From Actinomycetota bacterium (lineage in GTDB: Bacteria > Actinomycetota > Actinomycetes > Nanopelagicales > Nanopelagicaceae): a stretch of DNA of 5,708 nt. Under the pieces are notes generated by a model. It did not search any database, was not told where the DNA came from, and was given only the letters and a program-made list of their open reading frames with translations. Position 1 is the stretch's first letter. Every line of letters begins with the position of its first letter. The stretch covers positions 1 through 5,708 of the forward strand of contig CANKCT010000060.1 in NCBI GenBank assembly GCA_947480465.1. The letters are read 5' to 3'. Positions 1-5,708 of this stretch are shown in pieces. The translations under genes and the position numbers were made by a program.

Positions 1-89
1 AGGTTCATATCAATTACAGCTGGGTACCAAACACCATCTACCCAGAAATCAACATTGAAATCACTGATCTTTAATACTTGCTCAGACAT
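1..89 (-). CDS. oppD: ABC transporter ATP-binding protein, OppD-like (N-terminal fragment)
   Basis: Only the first 29 codons are in the window; the gene continues past position 1. The peptide starts MSEQVLKISDFNVDFWVDG, which matches the beginning of peptide-transporter ATPases: a first beta strand (VLKISDFNVDF), a short turn, then a second strand (WYPAVIDMN) leading toward the Walker A loop, which is not yet reached. The ATG at 89-87 is preceded by GAGG six bases upstream, a good ribosome binding site. The product would be a cytoplasmic ATPase driving import through OppB/OppC. Identity as OppD rests on the N-terminal pattern and on position after oppA-oppB-oppC on the same strand. The Walker and signature motifs lie outside, so OppF or an OppDF fusion cannot be excluded. 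It is separated from oppC by an oppositely oriented gene. Confidence 0.75.
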   Translation of the reverse strand, partial: MSEQVLKISDFNVDFWVDGVWYPAVIDMN

Positions 90-90
90 A

Positions 91-99
91 TCTCGCCTC
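91..99 (-). promoter_or_regulatory. Ribosome binding site of oppD-like gene
   Basis: On the minus strand ACGAGGCGAGAT lies directly before the ATG at 89. The GAGG core is six bases from the start codon. This supports the chosen start and shows that the gene can be translated independently of oppC. Confidence 0.6.
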
Positions 100-101
100 G
101 T

Positions 102-116
102 TCTTGTATGACAAGA
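102..116. repeat. Short palindrome in the divergent gap
   Basis: TCTTGT-ATG-ACAAGA has perfect 6-bp arms and a 3-bp centre. It lies in the 34-bp gap between the divergent oppD-like and PH-domain genes and shares its right arm with a larger inverted repeat at 112-136. It could be an operator or an alternative RNA hairpin; no regulator binding can be shown from sequence alone. Confidence 0.4.
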
Positions 117-136
117 TTGCCTTATGAGCAATCTTG
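112..136 (+). promoter_or_regulatory. Perfect 9-bp hairpin with the PH-gene start codon in its loop
   Basis: CAAGATTGC (112-120) and GCAATCTTG (128-136) are exact inverse complements. The 7-base loop (121-127, CTTATGA) holds the ATG at 124-126. No Shine-Dalgarno sequence precedes this ATG. In RNA the hairpin would either present the start codon in a loop or block the ribosome; in DNA it could be an operator shared by both divergent genes. The arm at 112-116 can instead pair with TCTTGT at 102-107, so two exclusive structures are possible. Confidence 0.5.
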
Positions 137-720
137 AAGTTTTTAGAGCCCGCAGCAGTCTGGTCAGTGCAGGAGTTGCTTATTTCATTATCGCTGGGAT
201 GGTTATCCAGAGTATTTATCTCTCCGACTTCTTCGGTGCCCTGAGCGCATTGTGTTGGGGTATTAGCCTGACCGTTCTGGTTTATGTTGTTATGCATCGC
301 CCAAAGCTCGAGCTCTTTGACGAAGGCATTCGTATAACCAATCCACTTCGCGAAATCACTGTTAGTTGGAATCTCGTTGAAAGTATCGACGCTAAATACA
401 CTATGAGTATTACTGTTGCCGGAAAGGTTATTCATGCTTGGGCTGCTCCCGCTCCGGGCAGACACCACACCCGAAAGATTCACCCCAGTGACATTAAGGG
501 CACGAATATCGGTGCTGGTGGGTACATGCGACCTGGAGATAATCCGCGAACTCACAGTGGTGCTGCGGCGTACTTGGCGACCTTGAGACTGACTAGTTTC
601 CGAAGTAGTAATCGAACTCCTGTGCATGCTAACGAGATTAGAACGCATTACATCTGGCTGATTATTATCGGCGCATCCGCAGCTCTGGCTCTGCTTTTCA
701 ATTATCTTCATTATTTGTGA
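124..720 (+). CDS. Membrane-anchored PH domain-containing protein
   Basis: This is a 198-residue protein of unknown specific function. Two hydrophobic segments (about 15-31 and 36-57) form a hairpin. They are followed by a bacterial PH-like domain (about 59-126) with the pattern RPKLELFDEGIRITNPL, a tryptophan strand (VSWNLVESID) and the signature AWAAPAPGRH (105-114). A polar linker contains THSGAAAYLATLR, and a last membrane segment lies at about 176-195. This arrangement is typical of short actinobacterial PH-domain membrane proteins. The start is supported because VFRAR near the N terminus is where the family begins, although no Shine-Dalgarno is visible, so translation may be leaderless. 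The opposite strand also has a long open frame here, but its protein is low-complexity Ser/Asn/Thr with no family resemblance. The gene runs against the opp operon, diverges from oppD and overlaps the end of oppC by 10 bp. A link to transport is not implied. Confidence 0.85.
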   Translation: MSNLEVFRARSSLVSAGVAYFIIAGMVIQSIYLSDFFGALSALCWGISLTVLVYVVMHRPKLELFDEGIRITNPLREITVSWNLVESIDAKYTMSITVAGKVIHAWAAPAPGRHHTRKIHPSDIKGTNIGAGGYMRPGDNPRTHSGAAAYLATLRLTSFRSSNRTPVHANEIRTHYIWLIIIGASAALALLFNYLHYL

Positions 721-1778
721 GCCAAAGCTTTACGGGCAACTTTTGCATTCTTACGATCTTTTTTAGTAATTCTACGACGCTGACGAGGATCAAAAGCATC
801 ACGCAAGCCATCACCAATAAAGTTAATGCTCAAAGCAATTGAGATGATGAACAGACCTGGATACCAAAATAGCCATGGTCGAGTCGTGAAAGATTCTTGG
901 TATTGGCTAATTAATGATCCCAATGAAACATCAGGTGCAACAACACCAAAACCTAAATAACTCAATGCGGTTTCAAGCAAAATCGCTCCAGACATCAATA
1001 ATGTGACTGACACGATGATAATTCCAACTGCATTTGGTAAAATGTGCTTGAAGATAATTCTTCTATTCGTTGCACCAGCCACACGTGCAGCATCTACGAA
1101 TTCACGCTCACGAAGCGTCAAAAATTCGCCGCGAACTAAACGTGAAAGTCCAGTCCAACCAAAAAGGCCAAGATAGAAGGCCAGGAATGCGACACCGAGA
1201 TTTCCGAAGTGAAAACCAATCACGGATCCGATAATGATGGTAGGCACCGTGATAATAAAATCTGTAAATCGCATGAGCACTGAGTCGATAAAACCGCGAT
1301 AGAAACCAGAAATTGCGCCGATAACAGTCCCAATGACACCTGACATTGCGCCGATCACAAATGTAACCATCAAAGAACGCTGTGCTCCACGCATTACTAG
1401 GGCTAGGTAATCACGACCAATATCATCTTGGCCAAATGGGTGCTCACCTAACTGGATTCCATCACCACCCAGAAAACTTGGAACTAGGCTCAGAGTTGGG
1501 CAACCAACCAATCCGTCATCGCAAACCCCAAGCTCAAGTTCTGGTAAATCTTCAACTGTGTACTTCCACCAACCGGGGATGCGAATACCGAAAATTTTTG
1601 ACTCGAGTGCTGTAAATACAGTAACAATGATTATGAACAAAAAGATGATTGAGACCATTGCGCCACGGTGGTGAAAGAAACGTTTTCTAACGATTTGGCT
1701 CTGACTCAAGCCCTCTGTTTCAATATCCTGAAGAGAAACTTCAGAGTTTTGCATTGATTCTTCGCGTGAGGTACTCAT
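711..1778 (-). CDS. oppC: Peptide-type ABC transporter permease OppC
   Basis: This 355-residue inner permease subunit belongs to the Opp/Dpp/Nik family. The N terminus is cytoplasmic and polar. The first membrane helix is at about 41-58. A long extracytoplasmic loop (about 60-112) contains two cysteines, C86 and C93 (GVCDDGLVGCP). The family motif HPFGQDDIGRD is at 113-123. Membrane helices follow at about 133-158, 170-190, 194-212, 250-272 and 305-325. The cytoplasmic EAA coupling loop (EFVDAARVAGATNRRIIFKH, about 226-245) contacts the ATPase. The tail after DAFDPRQ is strongly basic. The ATG overlaps the oppB stop as ATGA, and AGGAG lies seven bases upstream, so the two permeases are translationally coupled. 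The loop is longer than in textbook OppC proteins. The substrate cannot be read from the permease; peptide is the default for the family. Confidence 0.92.
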   Translation of the reverse strand: MSTSREESMQNSEVSLQDIETEGLSQSQIVRKRFFHHRGAMVSIIFLFIIIVTVFTALESKIFGIRIPGWWKYTVEDLPELELGVCDDGLVGCPTLSLVPSFLGGDGIQLGEHPFGQDDIGRDYLALVMRGAQRSLMVTFVIGAMSGVIGTVIGAISGFYRGFIDSVLMRFTDFIITVPTIIIGSVIGFHFGNLGVAFLAFYLGLFGWTGLSRLVRGEFLTLREREFVDAARVAGATNRRIIFKHILPNAVGIIIVSVTLLMSGAILLETALSYLGFGVVAPDVSLGSLISQYQESFTTRPWLFWYPGLFIISIALSINFIGDGLRDAFDPRQRRRITKKDRKNAKVARKALAHK

Positions 1779-3319
1779 GCTCCCGCTCCTGTTCTAATTC
1801 GTGGATCTAGGGCCGAATAAAGTAAATCTGCAACTAAATTCGCAGTCAGCGCCAAAGTTCCTGTTAAGAAAAATACTCCCATTAAGAGATTTAAGTCGAA
1901 GCTATTGATTGCAGCGTTAAAGAGAGTTCCCATGCCTTTCCAGCCAAACACGCGCTCGGTAATGATTGCCCCACCAATAATTCCGGCAAAGTCGACAACG
2001 ATGATTGTTGACAGTGGAATTAATGTGTTTCTAAAGGCGTGACGCATAATTACTGTTCGCTCAGATAGACCCTTTGCTCTTGCGGTACGAATGTAATCTT
2101 GATTCAGCACTTCAAGCATGGTTCCGCGAGCAAAGCGAATATAGCCGGCAAAAGAAATTGCAGTCAGTGCAATAGTTGGCAAAATTAAGTGCATCAATAG
2201 ATCCAGAGTTGAAATCCAGTAATCGCCAGGTTCAAGAAGTGAATTTGCTTGACCCACCGTTGGCACTGGGCGGTAATTGATTGCATCGGTGCTGATAAAT
2301 CGAGGCCAGGTATACATAAGTTGATCTAATAAGCGCACTAAGCCCATCATAAAAGCGGCAATAACAGTGGTGCGGACAATGGCTGCCTTGTCGATCTTTG
2401 CAATCACAAGCGAGACACTTACTGCCAAAGAAATTGTCAGAATTGCCATGGCAACAACTATCAATCCTTGCTTATCAAAGGTGAATGCTTTGCGAGTTGG
2501 GTAATACAAGATTAAAGCGATGACCGCCATCGATATCGACGATTTCAAGGCGGTTTTATTGGCTATTCCAACCGAGAGCTGAGTTACGCCATATGCAATT
2601 CCGACGCAAGCGAAGAAGAAAAAGATTGGCCCTAAGCCTGGCTCTAAGAACCAGTTGATTTTCTGGAGAGTCCATAAAGTTACGACTGTTCCAGCAAAAA
2701 CGCTGCCAAAGATTGTGTAATTCTTTTTACCAGTTGCCCCGGCCACCGAGGAGACGATAAGACTGAGAATTACACCTATCGAAACCAGTGCCGTTAGTGA
2801 AATTGTTGGGGCCGAAAGCCAGTTATTAAACTCAATTGCCATGAACTGCTTGAGTAATACGGCGACCCAGAATATTGGGAGTGAAAAAAGCAAGAAGGAG
2901 ACAAAAGTCATTGCATAATCAAACTTGCTGTACTGGCGCAGTGCAGTAATGATTCCGATGGAAATTCCTAAAACCATGGCCAAGATAGATGCTGTGAAAA
3001 CTAAACGCACAGTTGTTGGGATTGCCGATGCGATTGCTGTGGCTACAGATTCTCCGGAACGAGTATTACCTAAATCTAAATTTCCAACGAAAAGACCTAA
3101 GACTCCGCGCAACCAAAGAAAATATCGGAGTGGAGGCGGAACATCGAGTTGAAGTTCACGAGTTAAGGAAATCATTATTTGTTTCGCACGTGGATCCTGG
3201 CTTATACGCAGCTCACCAAGGGGATCACCCGAAATTGCAGCTAAGTTATAGAGAAGAAAGCTTGAACCAAAGAGGATGACTCCAAGTGTGCCGAGACGGC
3301 GCATAATAAACGCTAACAA
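1775..3319 (-). CDS. oppB: Enlarged peptide-type ABC transporter permease OppB
   Basis: The protein is 514 residues from the TTG at 3319; usual OppB proteins are about 310-340. The N-terminal third is standard: a helix after MRRLGTLG (about 8-28), SGDPLG (30-35), the GNLDLGNTRSGESV region (84-97), and helices at about 100-125 and 136-160. The C-terminal third is also standard: LLMHLILPTIAL, the EAA loop (QDYIRTARAKGLSERTVIMR, about 407-426), and ending SALDPRIR. Between them, about residues 167-340 are extra and hydrophobic, with around six likely membrane segments. The reading frame is intact throughout. TTG is chosen because GGAGG sits eight bases before it. The in-frame ATG at 3334, five codons earlier, has no upstream ribosome site and itself overlaps that GGAGG; it would give 519 residues (1775-3334), possibly leaderless. 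OppB pairs with OppC to form the channel. Confidence 0.88.
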   Translation of the reverse strand: MLAFIMRRLGTLGVILFGSSFLLYNLAAISGDPLGELRISQDPRAKQIMISLTRELQLDVPPPLRYFLWLRGVLGLFVGNLDLGNTRSGESVATAIASAIPTTVRLVFTASILAMVLGISIGIITALRQYSKFDYAMTFVSFLLFSLPIFWVAVLLKQFMAIEFNNWLSAPTISLTALVSIGVILSLIVSSVAGATGKKNYTIFGSVFAGTVVTLWTLQKINWFLEPGLGPIFFFFACVGIAYGVTQLSVGIANKTALKSSISMAVIALILYYPTRKAFTFDKQGLIVVAMAILTISLAVSVSLVIAKIDKAAIVRTTVIAAFMMGLVRLLDQLMYTWPRFISTDAINYRPVPTVGQANSLLEPGDYWISTLDLLMHLILPTIALTAISFAGYIRFARGTMLEVLNQDYIRTARAKGLSERTVIMRHAFRNTLIPLSTIIVVDFAGIIGGAIITERVFGWKGMGTLFNAAINSFDLNLLMGVFFLTGTLALTANLVADLLYSALDPRIRTGAGA

Positions 3320-3327
3320 CCTAGAGC

Positions 3328-3332
3328 CCTCC
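3328..3332 (-). promoter_or_regulatory. Ribosome binding site deciding the oppB start
   Basis: GGAGG on the minus strand is eight bases before TTG (3319-3317). It overlaps the alternative ATG at 3334-3332, which itself lacks any purine-rich sequence upstream. This favours the TTG start. Confidence 0.5.
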
Positions 3333-3405
3333 ATTTAACTATTTGCATTGAGCGTTGAATCCTTTGCCAACGCGCTAGGGACATACTAATAGCCCCGTTA
3401 CTTAA

Positions 3406-3438
3406 AACACGGCACCCGCAAATTGCGGGTGCCGTGTT
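3406..3438 (-). terminator. Strong hairpin after oppA, likely (partial) rho-independent terminator
   Basis: A perfect 15-bp inverted repeat has arms AACACGGCACCCGCA (3406-3420) and its exact complement (3424-3438), with a 3-base loop. Read on the minus strand it is GC-rich and followed by TTTTAAG, a short T run. It lies 29 bases after the oppA stop and about 70 bases before oppB. Such a structure would end or slow most transcripts after oppA while some read into oppBC, giving excess binding protein. The short T run means termination may be incomplete. Confidence 0.75.
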
Positions 3439-3453
3439 GGATTAAGTAAATCC

Positions 3454-3471
3454 CTAAGGATTACTCCTTAG
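3454..3471 (-). repeat. Hairpin over the oppA stop codon
   Basis: CTAAGGA (3454-3460) and TCCTTAG (3465-3471) are perfect 7-bp arms around a 4-base loop. The oppA stop codon TAA (3470-3468) is inside the structure. A weaker 5-bp inverted repeat, GGATT/AATCC (3439-3453), sits between it and the strong terminator hairpin, so the oppA message ends in a row of hairpins that may protect its 3' end. Confidence 0.5.
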
Positions 3472-5306
3472 AAGTGCCAATCCCAAACGTTCCACAAGAA
3501 TGTAGGACTTAGTGGGGCTGGATCCATTCCCTTAAGTGCAGAGTTATAAGCAATAACTCCTGGCCACTGGAAGATTGGAAGTGAGACAGCATCTTCGATC
3601 AAGATTTGTTCTAGTTCAACATACTTGTCGTAGATCTGTCCAGCTGTGAGCACATCAGTCTCAAGTGAACTGACGATTTCATCAACCTTTGGATTGTCAT
3701 AACCAGTCTGTGATTCGGTTGACTTATAGCTTCCGAAGTTACCTGACTGTGTTACTGCAGTCTTTGACCATGCATAGAACTGAGCATCGTACTTGACGTC
3801 AGTAATGAATGCTGACCATCCTGAAGTTGGAGTCATGTCTGCATCAAAGCCACCCTTAGCAAGTTCTGCCTTAACAAGGGCTGCCTCTGCGGCGCGACGT
3901 GTGTTGCTTGGTTGTCCCCAAAGCATCTTGATCTTGACGCCTTCTTTTGCAGCATCTGGATAGTACTTCTTCACTAATGCAAGAGCTGCAGCAGTGCGAG
4001 AGTCTTGTGTTCCAGCAGTGAACTTAGCTGCTCCTGAATCACCAATCATCTTCTTGTAGTTAGTCTCACCAGGGAAATATTGCAATGAGTTCATTACAAC
4101 TGCCTTAGAGTTGACTGGCTTCACGATCTTATCGATGATCTCCTGACGTGGGTAGGCAAGTAAGAATGCAGTACGAAGATCGCGTGCCTTCTGTGACTTA
4201 CCAGCAAATACGCCCTTGTACTCTTCTGTATCGCCTTGAGCTGCGCCAGTACGAACTTCAACGTGCTCATATGTTGATACTGCATATCCATCAACGTTTA
4301 CAGCTGAACCGATTTTGTTAAGTGCTGCAACTGAATCAGCTGTAGCAATCGCTTCGTATACGTCAACTTCCTTGTTAGCAAGAGCCTGAGCTGCTGCAGT
4401 TGGATCAGGAATTGTCTTGAATACAACGGTTTCGATTCCGCTCGTAGCTGGACCCGAGTTGTAGTTTGGGTTCAACTTCATTGTTACGGTCTGATCCTTA
4501 ACGATTGAAGATACTAAGTAAGGACCGTTACCAACGAGGAGCAATGGGTTTGTCTTCGAGTCAACAGATGTAACGTCATAGGCTTCAGACCAGACTTTTG
4601 CAATCTTCTTCAACATTGCTGTGTCTTTGCTCTGGTATGCAGATAAGAACTTGTTCTTAAGCGCAACGTTGTGTGCATAAGTACCAAGCTTCTTCTCACC
4701 TAGAGCCATAGCTACAAGAGTGTGAACTGGAGATACTCCTGGACCGTAAAGCTCCCAGTCTGGGAAGAACTTAGAGTATGTAAGCACAACTGACATACGA
4801 TCTGGAGCGATAGATACATCGCGAATCAGTTCGTTATATGCGCCGTTGTAGCCAAGTGAGTCAAATGCCTGCAGTGTGTCGCTAGCTGGATCGCCAAGGC
4901 CTGCAGCCTTTGAGTACTCATTTGATGACAAAACGTTTGAAAGTAGTAGATCTACACCTGTAATTGGTGTTCCATCTGACCACTTCTTGCCCTTTGCCAC
5001 TGTGTACTTCACTTTGAACTGGTTAGCTGTACGTGAAGTAATTTTGTATGAACCAAAAGTCGTGTTGCGTACTAAATCAACAGAGCTGTTGTAGTAGTTA
5101 AAGCCGATACTTGAAAGATACGCAACGTTTCCGTTCAAAACCAAGTTGTGATCTGGTTGTGATGGGTTAAGCGACGTAAAAGTGTTGCTATCTACGATAA
5201 CAACAGTTGAGCGAGTAGCCGCTTGCGCTGGTGACAAAGCACCAACAACGAGAGCAGCTGTTGCTGCAACTGCAAGTGCAAATTTTGCACTGCGATTGAT
5301 TCTCAT
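3468..5306 (-). CDS. oppA: Extracytoplasmic substrate-binding protein OppA-like (SBP family 5)
   Basis: This 612-residue solute receptor serves the adjacent permeases. A signal peptide is clear: RINRSAKF charged end, hydrophobic core about 9-24, and a signal peptidase I-type site SPAQA/A after residue 29. There is no lipobox, and no cysteine anywhere in the protein. Family 5 features in order are: LNPSQPDHN (46-54), the WSDGTP motif (109-114) with the following VDLLLS helix, VGNGPYLV (258-265), RDLRTAFLLAYPRQEIID (375-392), GYDNPKVDEIVSSL (535-548), and the closing EDAVSLPIFQWPGV (571-584). A strong AAGGAGG lies six bases before the ATG. The length is typical of longer actinobacterial members. 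It is likely the first gene of the operon, separated from oppB by a terminator-type hairpin. Peptides are the likely ligand by family, but family 5 proteins also bind sugars, nickel and other solutes, so the substrate is unproven. Confidence 0.92.
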   Translation of the reverse strand: MRINRSAKFALAVAATAALVVGALSPAQAATRSTVVIVDSNTFTSLNPSQPDHNLVLNGNVAYLSSIGFNYYNSSVDLVRNTTFGSYKITSRTANQFKVKYTVAKGKKWSDGTPITGVDLLLSNVLSSNEYSKAAGLGDPASDTLQAFDSLGYNGAYNELIRDVSIAPDRMSVVLTYSKFFPDWELYGPGVSPVHTLVAMALGEKKLGTYAHNVALKNKFLSAYQSKDTAMLKKIAKVWSEAYDVTSVDSKTNPLLLVGNGPYLVSSIVKDQTVTMKLNPNYNSGPATSGIETVVFKTIPDPTAAAQALANKEVDVYEAIATADSVAALNKIGSAVNVDGYAVSTYEHVEVRTGAAQGDTEEYKGVFAGKSQKARDLRTAFLLAYPRQEIIDKIVKPVNSKAVVMNSLQYFPGETNYKKMIGDSGAAKFTAGTQDSRTAAALALVKKYYPDAAKEGVKIKMLWGQPSNTRRAAEAALVKAELAKGGFDADMTPTSGWSAFITDVKYDAQFYAWSKTAVTQSGNFGSYKSTESQTGYDNPKVDEIVSSLETDVLTAGQIYDKYVELEQILIEDAVSLPIFQWPGVIAYNSALKGMDPAPLSPTFLWNVWDWHF

Positions 5307-5312
5307 ATATTT

Positions 5313-5319
5313 CCTCCTT
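5313..5319 (-). promoter_or_regulatory. Strong ribosome binding site of oppA
   Basis: AAGGAGG on the minus strand, six bases before the ATG at 5306, is a near-ideal Shine-Dalgarno. It fits the high expression expected for a binding protein and is the strongest such site in the window. Confidence 0.8.
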
Positions 5320-5339
5320 GAGGGTTAATAAAGACATCT

Positions 5340-5394
5340 GTGGAGAGTCGACCTACCCCATAGCTGCCTTTGGTGGAGAGAGTCTGCCCCACTA
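5340..5394. repeat. Imperfect direct repeat upstream of oppA
   Basis: Two similar blocks start 33 bp apart: GTGGAGAGTCGACC then TACCCCATA (5340-5362), and GTGGAGAGAGTCTG then CCCCACTA (5373-5394). The shared ends GTGGAGAG and CCCCA flank a variable middle. They sit 34 bp and more upstream of the oppA start codon, where a promoter or regulator site would be expected. No convincing -35/-10 pair was found. Confidence 0.4.
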
Positions 5395-5413
5395 TGCGAA
5401 TTCAAGCAACAGG

Positions 5414-5470
5414 CTCAGCGGACGAAATGCTGACTCAAAGCCCATTTCACGCTGGTGTAGGCGCTGAGTC
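5414..5470 (-). repeat. Mutually exclusive inverted repeats after the MFS gene
   Basis: CTCAGCG (5414-5420) pairs with CGCTGAG (5462-5468) across 41 bases. GACTCA (5432-5437) pairs with TGAGTC (5465-5470), using overlapping bases, and GAAATG (5424-5429) pairs with CATTTC (5443-5448). The stems are short and no T run follows, so this is at best a weak terminator or a leader structure of the oppA transcript. Confidence 0.25.
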
Positions 5471-5476
5471 CCAAAA

Positions 5477-5708
5477 TTATTGCGCGGATTCAGCTCTGGC
5501 CTGCTCGATTTTTGCCGTTGTTAGGCGTGGGGCGGCCAAAGCCCAGAGCGCAAGTCCCATTGCGAAAGCTATGAAGTACGGGGCACGGAGGGCGATTTCA
5601 CGGGACTGAAAGTGAGCAATGACATTTACGAGCGCTCCACCCAAGAGCATTCCGATAGGTATCGAGCCCCAAGCGAAGAACCTATAAACGCTATTCACGC
5701 GTCCTAAT
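5477..5708 (-). CDS. MFS transporter, C-terminal fragment
   Basis: The last 76 residues of a protein that begins beyond the right edge. The visible part opens LGRVNSVYRFFAWGSIPIG, which matches the loop and helix 11 region of 12-helix MFS exporters of the EntS/macrolide-efflux type (usual pattern GRVNSVYR.LAWG..P.G..LGG). A helix follows (about visible residues 11-34), then APYFIAFAMGLALWALAAP as helix 12 and a short charged tail ending AESAQ. The stop is TAA at 5479-5477. A GTG at 5698 could look like a start, but the homology clearly continues upstream of it, so this is the end of a larger gene and not a small protein. The substrate is unknown. It is on the same strand as the opp operon with a 170-bp gap, so co-transcription is uncertain. 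Confidence 0.8.
   Translation of the reverse strand, partial: LGRVNSVYRFFAWGSIPIGMLLGGALVNVIAHFQSREIALRAPYFIAFAMGLALWALAAPRLTTAKIEQARAESAQ

Noticed and set aside
82..711. 209-codon minus-strand open frame opposite the PH-domain gene
   Set aside because: Its protein is rich in Ser, Asn and Thr without a recognisable fold, while the plus strand encodes a clear PH-domain membrane protein. It also overlaps the oppD start. Treated as a shadow, although an antisense transcript of this stretch is likely if the opp operon is read through.
1382..3279. Plus-strand open frames at 1382-1615, 2925-3152 and 3013-3279
   Set aside because: They lie wholly inside well-supported oppC and oppB genes, have no family resemblance and no ribosome sites of note.
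3335..3400. Possible promoter for oppB: TAGTAT (3388-3383 on minus) or TTGGCA as -35
   Set aside because: TAGTAT resembles a -10 box, but no acceptable -35 lies 16-18 bases before it. TTGGCA has no good -10 at the right distance. Too weak to annotate.
5303..5392. 29-codon minus-strand frame starting GTG at 5392 and ending TGA overlapping the oppA ATG (ATGA)
   Set aside because: The stop overlap looks like translational coupling, and the peptide would contain LST twice because of the direct repeat. There is no ribosome site before the GTG and no ATG start, so a real leader peptide cannot be supported.
5477..5698. 73-residue small membrane protein starting at the GTG at 5698
   Set aside because: The frame is open to the window edge and the residues before the GTG (LGR) complete the MFS motif GRVNSVYR, so this is the tail of a longer transporter.

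Overview
This window looks like a piece of a low-to-mid GC actinobacterial chromosome. It is dominated by one peptide-type (Opp/Dpp family) ABC transporter operon read on the minus strand. Evidence for Actinobacteria is a small membrane PH-domain protein of an actinobacterial type, an MFS tail with the GRVNSVYR-like motif common in actinobacterial exporters, and tight gene packing. By eye the GC content is only in the mid-40s percent. Combined with the compact layout, this suggests a streamlined aquatic lineage such as acI/Nanopelagicales. That placement is inference; no marker gene is present.

Layout from right to left, which is the direction of transcription of most genes. The last 76 residues of an MFS exporter (5477-5708, minus) enter the window. 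A 170-bp gap follows, holding weak inverted repeats and an imperfect direct repeat in front of a strong ribosome binding site. Next come the substrate-binding protein oppA (3468-5306), a gap with tandem hairpins including a strong 15-bp terminator-type hairpin, the permease oppB (1775-3319), and the second permease oppC (711-1778), which overlaps oppB by ATGA. A plus-strand gene for a PH-domain membrane protein (124-720) then interrupts the operon. It overlaps the 3' end of oppC tail to tail by 10 bp and diverges from the first 29 codons of an ABC ATPase (oppD-like, 1-89, minus), which runs out of the window.

Functionally, OppA should capture a peptide or similar solute outside the membrane, OppB and OppC form the channel, and the ATPase at the left edge (with a probable partner beyond the window) powers import. 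The hairpins after oppA fit the usual need for more binding protein than permease.

The unusual points are: an inverted gene inside the transporter operon; a perfect hairpin with that gene's start codon in its loop; an OppB enlarged by about 170 residues that appear to add around six membrane segments; and an OppA with no cysteine at all, so it cannot be a lipoprotein. No mobile element, CRISPR array, tRNA or rRNA was seen.
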